From JACKOD01 sp041591635 (lineage in GTDB: Bacteria > Pseudomonadota > Gammaproteobacteria > Pseudomonadales > Oleiphilaceae), in contig JBFHRO010000134.1 in NCBI GenBank assembly GCA_041591635.1, positions 1 to 8,749 on the forward strand: 8,749 nt of DNA, written 5' to 3'. Positions 1 to 5,989 of the stretch are shown here, piece by piece. Under the pieces are notes generated by a model. That model saw nothing but the letters and a program-made list of their open reading frames with translations. It had not been told where the DNA came from and made no database searches. Both the position numbers and the translations under genes were made by a program. The stretch's first letter is position 1, and each line of letters opens with the position of its first letter.

Positions 1-200
1 AAGGTTACGCTTTGCGGGGTGCCGAAAAAGCGGTTGAGGCTGGCGGCGGTCTGGAAGGTGCCGTAGCTGGGTTCGCGGTAGTACACCATGTTGCTGGCCT
101 GGGCCATGAGTTGGCTTTGCACATTGGTCAGGGCGAGGTAGCTCCATACGCCGGCTTGCAGCAACCACACCCCGGCAACCATGACAAATCGCCCGCGCAT
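1..200 (-). CDS. Hypothetical membrane-anchored or secreted protein, N-terminal part only
   Basis: This is an open minus-strand frame with no stop from its ATG (complement of 198-200) to the left edge, giving 66 residues. The start is MRGR followed by a hydrophobic stretch at about residues 5-24 (VMVAGVWLLQAGVWSYLAL), which looks like an uncleaved signal anchor or signal peptide. The rest is polar and probably lies in the periplasm. A second in-frame ATG at 180-182 (residue 7) is also possible. Neither start has a clear Shine-Dalgarno. I do not recognise the family, and the C-terminal bulk is outside the window. The gene is divergent from the next one, and the two starts are at most 44 bp apart if the GTG start of the neighbour is right. 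It is called coding because the frame is open and has an ordered charged-hydrophobic-polar N-terminus. Confidence 0.6.
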   Translation of the reverse strand, partial: MRGRFVMVAGVWLLQAGVWSYLALTNVQSQLMAQASNMVYYREPSYGTFQTAASLNRFFGTPQSVT

Positions 201-229
201 AAGACATAATGGCCCGACGAGTCGCCAGC

Positions 230-235
230 AAGGAG
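230..235 (+). promoter_or_regulatory. Strong Shine-Dalgarno (AAGGAG) that argues for a GTG start at 245
   Basis: AAGGAG lies 9 nt upstream of GTG 245-247, which is in frame with the longer open frame starting at ATG 209. The ATG at 209 has no purine-rich box in front of it. This supports 245 as the real start. Confidence 0.55.
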
Positions 236-244
236 TGTGTACGG

Positions 245-619
245 GTGCAAGATCCGGAAGAGTTTGACGTCAATTCGGCACGCATTGCCCTTCCGCTACT
301 GAAAGAAGTATTGCAACGGCGCACCCATATCAAAAAAAGCCTGGGGAAAACCTATTTACTTAAAGGAACCCTGGTGGCGGCGCTGAAACTGCCGCAAATG
401 GAAGACCAGCTGCACAGCAAATCCGGGCCTCGGCGCAACAAAGGCCTGGCAGCCTTTCAGGGACTATGGAATACCCTGTCAACCGAAACCCGCAAGGCGG
501 TGCTCACCCAGATGGGCTGGTACGAGCCCAGCGAACTCCCCTGGGATGATCCGCGATCCAACCGGCGCCCTACACTGGAAGAACTGGCATCCACAGATAC
601 AAAAAACAACGCAGGCTGA
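245..619 (+). CDS. Small hypothetical protein
   Basis: This encodes 124 residues if translation starts at GTG 245, or 136 residues from ATG 209. The GTG start is preferred because of the AAGGAG box at 230-235. The longer form would leave only 8 bp to the start codon of the divergent neighbour. The product is hydrophilic with no signal peptide or membrane segment. It has a basic, probably helical middle (RRTHIKKSLGKTYLLKG), a region with several Lys and Arg (SKSGPRRNKG), and a C-terminal acidic and proline-containing part (YEPSELPWDDP, then RPTLEELA). It is probably cytoplasmic. The charge pattern could suit nucleic acid binding, but no known domain is visible and I assign no function. Its stop lies inside the terminator hairpin at 609-637, which is shared with the convergent gene on the other strand. 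Confidence 0.6.
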   Translation: MQDPEEFDVNSARIALPLLKEVLQRRTHIKKSLGKTYLLKGTLVAALKLPQMEDQLHSKSGPRRNKGLAAFQGLWNTLSTETRKAVLTQMGWYEPSELPWDDPRSNRRPTLEELASTDTKNNAG

Positions 620-637
620 GGTCACCCCCGCCTGCGT
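609..637 (-). terminator. Rho-independent terminator between convergent genes
   Basis: A perfect 8 bp stem (ACGCAGGC 609-616 with GCCTGCGT 630-637) has a 13 nt loop. Read on the minus strand, the stem is followed by TGTTTTTT (complement of 601-608), so it ends the minus gene 661-996 well. On the plus strand the tail is only TCTTTC, so termination of the 245-619 gene would be weaker. The stop codon of that gene sits just inside the loop. Confidence 0.75.
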
Positions 638-660
638 CTTTCGCTGTTGCCAATCCAGGC

Positions 661-996
661 TTATACCAGCTCGTCGATCTGTCGCTGACCTTCTTGCGCG
701 GTGCTGAAGCTGGCCGCCTTGGAAAAGCTGGCATTTGACTGCGGCTCGGCGCGGCTCTCGATCGCCCGGGACTCCTGCCGCTCATTGCGGGCATCGGCCG
801 TCCGGCTCGCTTGCTCCACCTGTTCACTGAGTGTGACCTCAACGCCGGGGCGCGGGGCTTGGCCCTGTTCGGCCGCCTTGCTTTCTTGCGCTTTCTTCAG
901 CGCTTCTTCCCGGGCCGCTTCCTGACGCAACTCCACCTGGGGATTATTACTTACCGGCGAAAGGCTTTTCGCCTGACTGCCACTGACAGCTTCCAT
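661..996 (-). CDS. Small Ala/Glu/Gln-rich hydrophilic protein, probably disordered; function unknown
   Basis: This encodes 111 residues from the ATG at 994-996. A GTG 12 nt further upstream extends the frame, but the Shine-Dalgarno GGGAGG (complement of 1001-1006) lies between the two and 4 nt before the ATG, so the ATG is the start. Ala, Glu and Gln make up roughly two fifths of the protein. It has no Cys, Trp, Tyr or His. Residues 21-45 (beginning ELRQEAAREEALKKAQ) would form an amphipathic helix or short coiled coil. The region 60-90 is rich in Arg, Glu and Ser, and there is no signal peptide or membrane segment. It has its own extended -10 promoter and a convincing terminator, so it looks like a single-gene transcript. 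I do not recognise the family. Roles such as adaptor or structural small protein are possible but not shown. Confidence 0.65.
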   Translation of the reverse strand: MEAVSGSQAKSLSPVSNNPQVELRQEAAREEALKKAQESKAAEQGQAPRPGVEVTLSEQVEQASRTADARNERQESRAIESRAEPQSNASFSKAASFSTAQEGQRQIDELV

Positions 997-1000
997 AGAA

Positions 1001-1006
1001 CCTCCC
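1001..1006 (-). promoter_or_regulatory. Shine-Dalgarno deciding the start of the 661-996 gene
   Basis: The plus strand reads CCTCCC, so the message reads GGGAGG, 4 nt before the ATG at 996. The alternative GTG start lies just upstream and would place this box inside the coding region. Confidence 0.7.
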
Positions 1007-1029
1007 ACTCAACAGGTTAATTTTTAATC

Positions 1030-1038
1030 AGTATAACA
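1030..1038 (-). promoter_or_regulatory. Extended -10 promoter for the 661-996 gene
   Basis: The minus strand reads TGTTATACT, an extended -10 (TGn then TATACT, five of six matches to TATAAT). There is no good -35 at 17 bp, as expected for an extended -10 promoter. Transcription would begin near 1022, leaving a leader of about 25 nt that includes the GGGAGG box. Confidence 0.5.
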
Positions 1039-1138
1039 ACAAAACCACTGACCCGACACTCATTAATCTTCATCCCGGCCCGTTTTTCCCTGTTTATTGT
1101 AATGTTTTGCGAACGCCAGACACACAACCTGAACCGGT

Positions 1139-2071
1139 TTAGCCCGCCAGCCAGGGCATGAGCGTAGCCACTGCCAGCGGTATCAATCCAAGGGCAACCA
1201 GGGTGGTCAGCAGCGCGGTTGACGCCACCATCCCTGGATGCAATCGCAGCAAGGTGGCAATCACCAGGGTATTACCCGCCACCGGTGTTATGGCTACCAA
1301 CAATAAGCACTGGTATACCAGCGAATTAAACAGACCCGTCACCTGCTGATCAAACCAGCACAGGGCCAACGTCAGCGCCGGCCATAGCACGAACTTGCCC
1401 GCCAGGGTCAGCCCGGTAAAGGCAGCGGAAATCTCGGCCCGGCGCATGCCGGCAACGCCCAGGCCAATGATCATCATGCCCAGCACCGTGTAGGCACCCT
1501 GCATCTGCGTCATGAAAGGCGCCAAGACCGATGGCAGGCTTAAACCGGCCAGATTCAGCACAACCGCCAACAAAAACGCATACAAAGACGGCAGCCGAAA
1601 CACCCGCATCAGACAATCGCGGGCGGCATAACGCCCCTTGGCTGCCAGATAAAACCCCACCGAGTTTTCATGCAGCGTGGTACCCAGCATGCAGAGAATG
1701 TAAATACCCAGAGATTCATTGCCAAACAGCAGCAAGGCCACCGGAATACCAAAGTACCCGGTATTGCCGGTGCCCACGGCCAACGCCAGGATATTGGCCC
1801 GGGAGTCGCGCAATACCCGCTTGCCGATCTGCAAAAAAGTCAGGCTGATCACAATTCCCACCCCCCACACCCAAAATGGCAAGGTCAGGGCCGACGGCGA
1901 CAAAGGCGCCGACATCACGCCGCCAAAGACGATGATGGGCGTAATGAGGTACAGCATCAGCCGTGCCAGAGGCGCGCCCGACAAATCCAGAACACGCCCG
2001 GCGATATACCCCAGGGCGATCATCAGGTACAGGGGAATAAGGGCAAGCACCAAAGCAACAAACACCGCCAT
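1139..2071 (-). CDS. Auxin efflux carrier (AEC) family transporter
   Basis: This encodes a 310-residue, very hydrophobic membrane protein of the size usual for bacterial AEC/Mem_trans (PF03547) permeases. About ten membrane segments can be read, at roughly residues 3-25, 35-55, 65-83, 93-116, 121-140, 160-178, 192-210, 220-240, 250-275 and 283-306. The family signature is clear: TGNTGYFGIPVALLLFGN at 101-118, with the conserved Asn and Gly-x-Pro in a broken helix, and a second broken-helix region ITPVAGNTL at 261-269. It should lie in the inner membrane and export small organic anions. Members transport malate, malonate or related acids, and the substrate cannot be read from sequence. The ATG at 2069-2071 has only a weak GGA box upstream. 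It is divergent from the suf operon with 290 bp between, and no functional link to Fe-S assembly is evident. Confidence 0.9.
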   Translation of the reverse strand: MAVFVALVLALIPLYLMIALGYIAGRVLDLSGAPLARLMLYLITPIIVFGGVMSAPLSPSALTLPFWVWGVGIVISLTFLQIGKRVLRDSRANILALAVGTGNTGYFGIPVALLLFGNESLGIYILCMLGTTLHENSVGFYLAAKGRYAARDCLMRVFRLPSLYAFLLAVVLNLAGLSLPSVLAPFMTQMQGAYTVLGMMIIGLGVAGMRRAEISAAFTGLTLAGKFVLWPALTLALCWFDQQVTGLFNSLVYQCLLLVAITPVAGNTLVIATLLRLHPGMVASTALLTTLVALGLIPLAVATLMPWLAG

Positions 2072-2092
2072 AGCGTCAGATCCGGTTGCGAA

Positions 2093-2136
2093 ACGTCAGC
2101 CTTCTAGCATAAGGGTTACGCAGGGCGACGTCAGCC
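2093..2136. repeat. Pair of 9 bp direct repeats (ACGTCAGCC) in the transporter promoter
   Basis: ACGTCAGCC occurs at 2093-2101 and again at 2128-2136, 35 bp apart. A partial third copy (GCGTCAGA) lies at 2073-2080. The distal copy overlaps the putative -35 of the transporter promoter. Such spacing could suit an operator read by a dimer or tetramer, but chance is not excluded. Confidence 0.3.
2106..2134 (-). promoter_or_regulatory. Putative promoter of the AEC transporter gene
   Basis: On the minus strand, CTGACG (complement of 2129-2134) and TATGCT (complement of 2106-2111) are 17 bp apart. Each matches the sigma-70 consensus at four of six positions. Transcription would start near 2099, about 28 nt before the ATG. 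The match is moderate. Confidence 0.35.
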
Positions 2137-2248
2137 GCTGAACAAACGGTCATTAATACCTGTCCAGATCAAGATAACCGAAACCGAGCAAGGTGTTACT
2201 CCCACCCAAAAAGGGTTAAAATTGCGCCCCTGTCTTCGATCAAATTAA

Positions 2249-2273
2249 ATACCTGACTCTTTTAGTAAGATAT
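2249..2273 (+). promoter_or_regulatory. IscR-type (type 1) operator over the suf promoter
   Basis: The 25 bp fit the E. coli type 1 IscR consensus (ATASYYGACTRWWWYAGTCRRSTAT) at 22 of 25 positions. The mismatches are at positions 11, 19 and 22 of the motif. Key blocks are ATACCTGACT at 2249-2258 and AGTAAGATAT at 2264-2273. The site covers the -35 and most of the spacer of the promoter described next. Type 1 sites are bound by [2Fe-2S]-IscR, which represses. The inference is feedback: when clusters are plentiful suf is off, and when clusters run short suf is released. No iscR-like gene is in the window, so the regulator must lie elsewhere. Confidence 0.75.
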
Positions 2274-2281
2274 TGTAAAAT
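2253..2281 (+). promoter_or_regulatory. Main promoter of the suf operon
   Basis: CTGACT (2253-2258, four of six to TTGACA) and TAAAAT (2276-2281, five of six to TATAAT) are exactly 17 bp apart. An AT-rich stretch (CAAATTAAAT, 2241-2250) just upstream could act as an UP element. Start of transcription is expected near 2288, giving a leader of about 74 nt. The -35 lies within the IscR-like operator. Confidence 0.65.
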
Positions 2282-2286
2282 ACCCC

Positions 2287-2333
2287 TGCAGACAGAAATG
2301 CAATCTGGCAGTACCGCACCGAGCCCATGCCAG
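2287..2333 (+). other. Mutually exclusive hairpins in the suf leader
   Basis: TGCAGA (2287-2292) can pair with TCTGGCA (2304-2310, one bulged G). The segment CTGGCA (2305-2310) can instead pair perfectly with TGCCAG (2328-2333). Both cannot form at once. Stems are short (6 bp) and no known riboswitch or attenuator features are visible, so a regulatory role is speculative. Confidence 0.2.
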
Positions 2334-2361
2334 CCACGAGAAACCTACGGAGCATTCGCGT

Positions 2362-3810
2362 ATGTCCAACTCCGGCAATCCGGTTAACGAGCTGATCAAG
2401 CGAGAGTACGAACACGGGTTCATCACCGACATCGAATCCGATACTTTTGAGCCGGGACTGAACGAAGACGTCATTCGCCGCCTTTCCGCCAAAAAAAACG
2501 AGCCTCAATGGATGCTCGACTGGCGCCTGAAAGCCTACCAGCTGTGGAAAGAGATGGAAGAGCCGCAATGGGCTCACGTGCACTTTCCCAAGGTCGATTA
2601 CAACGCCATCTCCTATTTTTCGGCGCCAAAGTCCAGGGCCGACGCCCCCAAGAGCCTCGACGAGGTCGATCCGGAGTTGCTGCGCACCTATGAAAAGCTC
2701 GGCATTCCCCTGCACGAGCGGGCCAAGCTCGCCGGGGTTGCCGTGGATGCCGTGTTTGACAGCGTTTCCATCACCACCACCTTCAAGGCGCAACTGGCCG
2801 AAGCCGGTGTTATTTTTTGCCCCCTGTCGGAGGCGGTACACAAGCATCCCGAACTGGTGCAAAAATACCTGGGCACCGTGGTGCCCCAGCGTGACAATTT
2901 CTTCGCCGCGCTGAATTCGGCCGTTTTCAGTGAAGGCTCCTTCGTCTACATTCCCGAAGGCGTACGCTGCCCGCTGGAACTCTCGACCTATTTTCGCATT
3001 AACGCCGCCAACACCGGGCAGTTCGAGCGCACCCTGATCATTGCCGACAAGGGGAGCCATGTCAGTTATCTCGAAGGCTGTACCGCCCCCATGCGTGACG
3101 AGAACCAGCTTCATGCGGCCGTGGTCGAGCTGGTGGCGCTTGATGACGCCCAAATCAAGTATTCCACCGTACAAAACTGGTACCCGGGCGACAAAAACGG
3201 CCTGGGGGGGATTTATAACTTCGTGACCAAGCGCGGCGCCTGCATTGGCAAAAACTCGAAGATCTCCTGGACGCAGGTCGAGACAGGTTCGGCCATTACC
3301 TGGAAATACCCCAGCTGCATCTTGCGGGGCGAAAACAGCGTGGGTGAATTCTATTCGGTAGCGCTGACCAACAATTACCAGCAGGCCGATACCGGCACCA
3401 AGATGATTCATCTGGGCAAGAACACCCGCTCGACCATCATCTCCAAGGGGATTTCTGCAGGCAAGAGCAACAACAGCTACCGCGGTCTGGTGCGCTTCGG
3501 GCCCGGAGCACACAATGCCCGCAACTACACCCAGTGTGATTCCCTGCTGATTGGCAGCGAATGCGGCGCGCACACCTTCCCCTACATCGAAAGCAAGAAC
3601 AAAAGCGCTATCGTCGAGCACGAAGCCACCACCTCCAAAGTCAGCGATGAACAGCTCTTTTTATGCCAGCAGCGCGGCATAGATACCGAACGGGCCGTGT
3701 CCATGATCGTTAATGGCTTTTGCAAGGAGGTTTTCAAGGAACTGCCGATGGAGTTCGCGGTGGAAGCCACCAAATTGCTTGAAGTCAGCCTTGAAGGATC
3801 CGTCGGTTGA
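2362..3810 (+). CDS. sufB: SufB, Fe-S cluster scaffold subunit of the SufBCD complex
   Basis: SufB builds the nascent cluster in the cytoplasmic SufBC2D complex, receiving sulfur from SufS through SufE. The 482 residues compare with 495 in E. coli. Conserved blocks include KRNEPQW-like KKNEPQWMLDWRL (44-56), PEGVRCPLELSTYFRIN (198-214), EGCTAP (238-243), TQCDSLLIG (390-398) and EHEATTS (419-425). C240, C392, E419 and H420 correspond to E. coli C254, C405, E432 and H433, the residues tied to sulfur receipt and cluster binding, with a constant offset of 13-14. The offset arises near residues 87-104, where E. coli has a CX2CX3C motif; here that segment has no cysteine. ATG 2362 has GGAG (2349-2352) 9 nt upstream. 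It is the first gene of the operon, behind the IscR-like operator. Confidence 0.97.
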   Translation: MSNSGNPVNELIKREYEHGFITDIESDTFEPGLNEDVIRRLSAKKNEPQWMLDWRLKAYQLWKEMEEPQWAHVHFPKVDYNAISYFSAPKSRADAPKSLDEVDPELLRTYEKLGIPLHERAKLAGVAVDAVFDSVSITTTFKAQLAEAGVIFCPLSEAVHKHPELVQKYLGTVVPQRDNFFAALNSAVFSEGSFVYIPEGVRCPLELSTYFRINAANTGQFERTLIIADKGSHVSYLEGCTAPMRDENQLHAAVVELVALDDAQIKYSTVQNWYPGDKNGLGGIYNFVTKRGACIGKNSKISWTQVETGSAITWKYPSCILRGENSVGEFYSVALTNNYQQADTGTKMIHLGKNTRSTIISKGISAGKSNNSYRGLVRFGPGAHNARNYTQCDSLLIGSECGAHTFPYIESKNKSAIVEHEATTSKVSDEQLFLCQQRGIDTERAVSMIVNGFCKEVFKELPMEFAVEATKLLEVSLEGSVG

Positions 3811-3838
3811 CCGATGGCGCGACTGCACACCGATAACC

Positions 3839-3864
3839 CGGCACTGGCGCGACCCCGCCAGCCG
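3839..3864 (+). other. Hairpin in the sufB-sufC gap
   Basis: CTGGCG (3844-3849) pairs with CGCCAG (3856-3861) around a 6 nt loop. CGG (3839-3841) and CCG (3862-3864) extend the stem to 9 bp across a 2 nt bulge. There is no T-run directly after it, so it is not a classical terminator. It ends 8 nt before the sufC Shine-Dalgarno (GAGAG, 3872-3876). It could protect or process the message, or tune sufC expression relative to sufB. Confidence 0.45.
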
Positions 3865-3884
3865 AACTGTTGAGAGTTTTGTAC

Positions 3885-4643
3885 ATGCTAAAAATCAGAA
3901 ACCTGCACGCGGCCATTGACGGCACCCCCATCCTCAAAGGGATCAACCTCGACGTTCGCCCCGGCGAAGTCCATGCCATCATGGGCCCTAACGGCTCGGG
4001 CAAGAGCACCCTGTCCCAGGTGCTGGCGGGAAATACCGAGTACGAGATCACCGCCGGTGAAATCCGCCTGGCCGACAAGGATCTGCTCGACATGCCAACC
4101 GAGCAGCGTGCCCGGGAAGGTGTCTTTCTGGCGTTTCAGTACCCGGTCGAAATCCCCGGCGTGAGCAATCTGCAATTCCTTAAAACCGCCCTCAACAGCA
4201 TTCGCGCCTACCGGGGCGAAGCAGAGCTGGATGCCGCCACCTTCATGAAACTGGCACGGGAGAAGATCAAACAGGTCAACCTCGATCCGGCCTTTCTTAA
4301 GCGCGGCGTCAACGAAGGGTTTTCGGGCGGCGAGAAAAAACGCAATGAAATCATGCAAATGCTCATGCTTGAGCCGCGCCTGGCCATTCTTGATGAGACC
4401 GATTCCGGGCTCGATATCGATGCGCTCAAGGTGGTGGCTGACGGGGTAAACGCCCTGCGCGATCCGCAGCGATCCGTCATCATGGTCACCCACTACCAGC
4501 GACTTCTGGATTACATAGTGCCCGACTATGTACACGTACTGGCCAAGGGAAAGATCGTCAAATCGGGCGGCAAGGAGCTGGCACTGGAACTGGAAGCCAA
4601 GGGCTACGGCTGGCTAGGTATCGAAGATGCCACCAAAGCCTGA
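3885..4643 (+). CDS. sufC: SufC, ABC-type ATPase of the SufBCD complex
   Basis: SufC hydrolyses ATP to drive conformational change in SufB-SufD during cluster assembly; it is soluble, not a transporter. The 252 residues fit the family (248 in E. coli). The order of motifs is Walker A GPNGSGKST at 34-42 (K40), Q-loop Q85 in FQYPVEIPG, signature FSGGEKKRNE at 146-155, Walker B LAILDE with D170 and E171, D-loop SGLD, and switch H203 in THYQRLL. K40, E171 and H203 have the same numbers as in E. coli SufC. The frame can be extended to a TTG at 3870, but ATG 3885 gives the normal MLKIRNLHA start with GAGAG 8 nt upstream. It lies 74 nt after sufB and 15 nt before sufD. Confidence 0.97.
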   Translation: MLKIRNLHAAIDGTPILKGINLDVRPGEVHAIMGPNGSGKSTLSQVLAGNTEYEITAGEIRLADKDLLDMPTEQRAREGVFLAFQYPVEIPGVSNLQFLKTALNSIRAYRGEAELDAATFMKLAREKIKQVNLDPAFLKRGVNEGFSGGEKKRNEIMQMLMLEPRLAILDETDSGLDIDALKVVADGVNALRDPQRSVIMVTHYQRLLDYIVPDYVHVLAKGKIVKSGGKELALELEAKGYGWLGIEDATKA

Positions 4644-4658
4644 TTCGGGAGATGATGA

Positions 4659-5942
4659 ATGAACGCAGCAAAACGCTTTCCCCCAGACTTGTTAACCGCC
4701 ACGAGCGGCCCCAATGGCTTGCCTGAGCCCCTCGTTGCGCTGAAAAAGGCCGCCTTGACGCAGCTTCAGACGCAGGCCATGCCAACGCGAAAAACCGAAG
4801 ACTGGCGCTATTCGGCCGGTGCGCTGCAGAATCTGGAGCGTATTGCCTTTACCGGCCAGCCGCTGACAACGCCCGCCGCTGACACCCGGCCAGAAACGCA
4901 GGCTTACTACCTGCAGGTAAGCAACGGCCAGTGGCAAGCGAACGAATCGCGCCTGCCGCCAGGCGATGTGGTGAGCATTTGCACTTTCACACAGCTGAAC
5001 GTCGCCGATGCAGCGCTGGTCGCGGCATCGTCCCTTTATGGCCGTAGCGATCTGCCCTTTGCCACGCTCAATACCGCCCGTTTTGAAGATGCTCTGTTCA
5101 TTCGCTTCCATCAAAATCGCCATCTTGAAATGCCTCTGGTGATCGAGCACCGGCATCAGGGCGACGGCGCTTCGTATCCCAAGCTTTATGTGCTGATGGA
5201 AAAAGGGGCGCAAGCCACGCTGATCGAGGAATACCAGGGCGACGGCCAACAAGCCTCCCTGGTGGCCAGCGTGACCGAGCTGGACCTGCGCGCCCAGTCT
5301 CAGCTCACTTTCATTCGGCTTGACATGGCCGGGGAAAACACCGGCCATGCCGGCCTGACGCGGGCAAATCTTGGTCGCGACAGCCGTCTGAGTGCCCATT
5401 GTGCCGGTTTTGGCGGCACGCTGCGCCGGCACGATTTCAAGATCGGCCTGAGCGATACCGGTGCCGAGTGTGAACTCAACGGTGTCTGTGTGGCACTGGG
5501 TGAGCAACACTACGACAACCACACCGACATCGAACACATTGCCAGCCACTGCAACAGCAACGAAAACTACCGCTGCATTGCCGGGGGCAGTGCGCGCATT
5601 GTCTTTAACGGCCGCATTCACATTCACCGCCATGCGCAGAAATCCAACGGTGCCATGAACAATCGCAACCTGCTGTTGTCACCCGAGGCGGAGATTGATA
5701 CCAAACCCGAGCTGGAAATCTATGCCGATGATGTCAAGTGCGCCCACGGCACCACCATTGGTCAGCTCAACGAAGAAGAACTCTTTTACCTGTTGACCCG
5801 CGGTATCGTTCGCCCCCAGGCGATTGCGATGCTGACACTGGGCTTTGTGGTTGAGCTGGTGCAGAAGATTCCCGACGAACGCACCCGTGCGCTCGTCGAA
5901 GCCCGGCTTGAAGCCTTTATTGAAGCGGCTCAGGCGCACTAG
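4659..5942 (+). CDS. sufD: SufD, SufB paralogue and partner in the SufBC2D scaffold
   Basis: SufD pairs with SufB, binds SufC and is needed for iron entry and cluster assembly on the scaffold. The 427 residues compare with 423 in E. coli. The N-terminal region has the usual KTEDWRYS block (45-52) of SufD proteins. The C-terminal beta-helix core is seen in RIVFNGRIHI (313-322), QKSNGAMNNRNLLLS (327-341), EIDTKPELEIYADDVKCAHG (345-364) and the LFYLLTRGI block (375-383). C361 and H363 match E. coli C358 and H360, the latter important for cluster formation. ATG 4659 has GGGAG (4647-4651) 7 nt upstream; other nearby ATGs are out of frame. It is tightly spaced behind sufC, suggesting coupled expression. 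Confidence 0.96.
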   Translation: MNAAKRFPPDLLTATSGPNGLPEPLVALKKAALTQLQTQAMPTRKTEDWRYSAGALQNLERIAFTGQPLTTPAADTRPETQAYYLQVSNGQWQANESRLPPGDVVSICTFTQLNVADAALVAASSLYGRSDLPFATLNTARFEDALFIRFHQNRHLEMPLVIEHRHQGDGASYPKLYVLMEKGAQATLIEEYQGDGQQASLVASVTELDLRAQSQLTFIRLDMAGENTGHAGLTRANLGRDSRLSAHCAGFGGTLRRHDFKIGLSDTGAECELNGVCVALGEQHYDNHTDIEHIASHCNSNENYRCIAGGSARIVFNGRIHIHRHAQKSNGAMNNRNLLLSPEAEIDTKPELEIYADDVKCAHGTTIGQLNEEELFYLLTRGIVRPQAIAMLTLGFVVELVQKIPDERTRALVEARLEAFIEAAQAH

Positions 5943-5989
5943 CACAGCAACAGAAACGCCACGGATTTTACCTTTTTCATGAGGTCACT

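Noticed and set aside
701..1020. Plus-strand open frames opposite the 661-996 gene, and minus frame 570-842
   Set aside because: They lack ribosome sites, and the minus-strand gene 661-996 has its own promoter, Shine-Dalgarno and terminator.
1126..1140. Palindromic AACCGGTT region near the transporter stop as a terminator
   Set aside because: The symmetry is centre-to-centre with no loop and no T-tract follows on the minus strand.
2204..2216. ACCC-AAAAA-GGGT inverted repeat as a possible type 2 IscR site
   Set aside because: It lacks the CCxYA and TRxGG arrangement and the flanking A/T blocks of type 2 sites; four-base arms are easily due to chance.
2217..2222. Second -10-like TAAAAT upstream of the suf operator
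   Set aside because: No acceptable -35 lies 16-18 bp upstream, while the promoter at 2253-2281 is better in sequence and spacing.
2298..2387. Upstream ORF in the suf leader (ATG 2298, overlapping the sufB start)
   Set aside because: It has no Shine-Dalgarno, is out of frame with sufB and shows no leader-peptide pattern such as repeated cysteine codons.
2245..3621. Long minus-strand open frame of 458 codons opposite sufB
   Set aside because: It lies almost wholly antisense to a certain sufB, its translation matches no family I know, and similar long antisense frames exist opposite sufC, sufD and sufS (for example 3888-4535, 4692-5633, 5939-6997). This is the usual shadow of GC-rich third codon positions.
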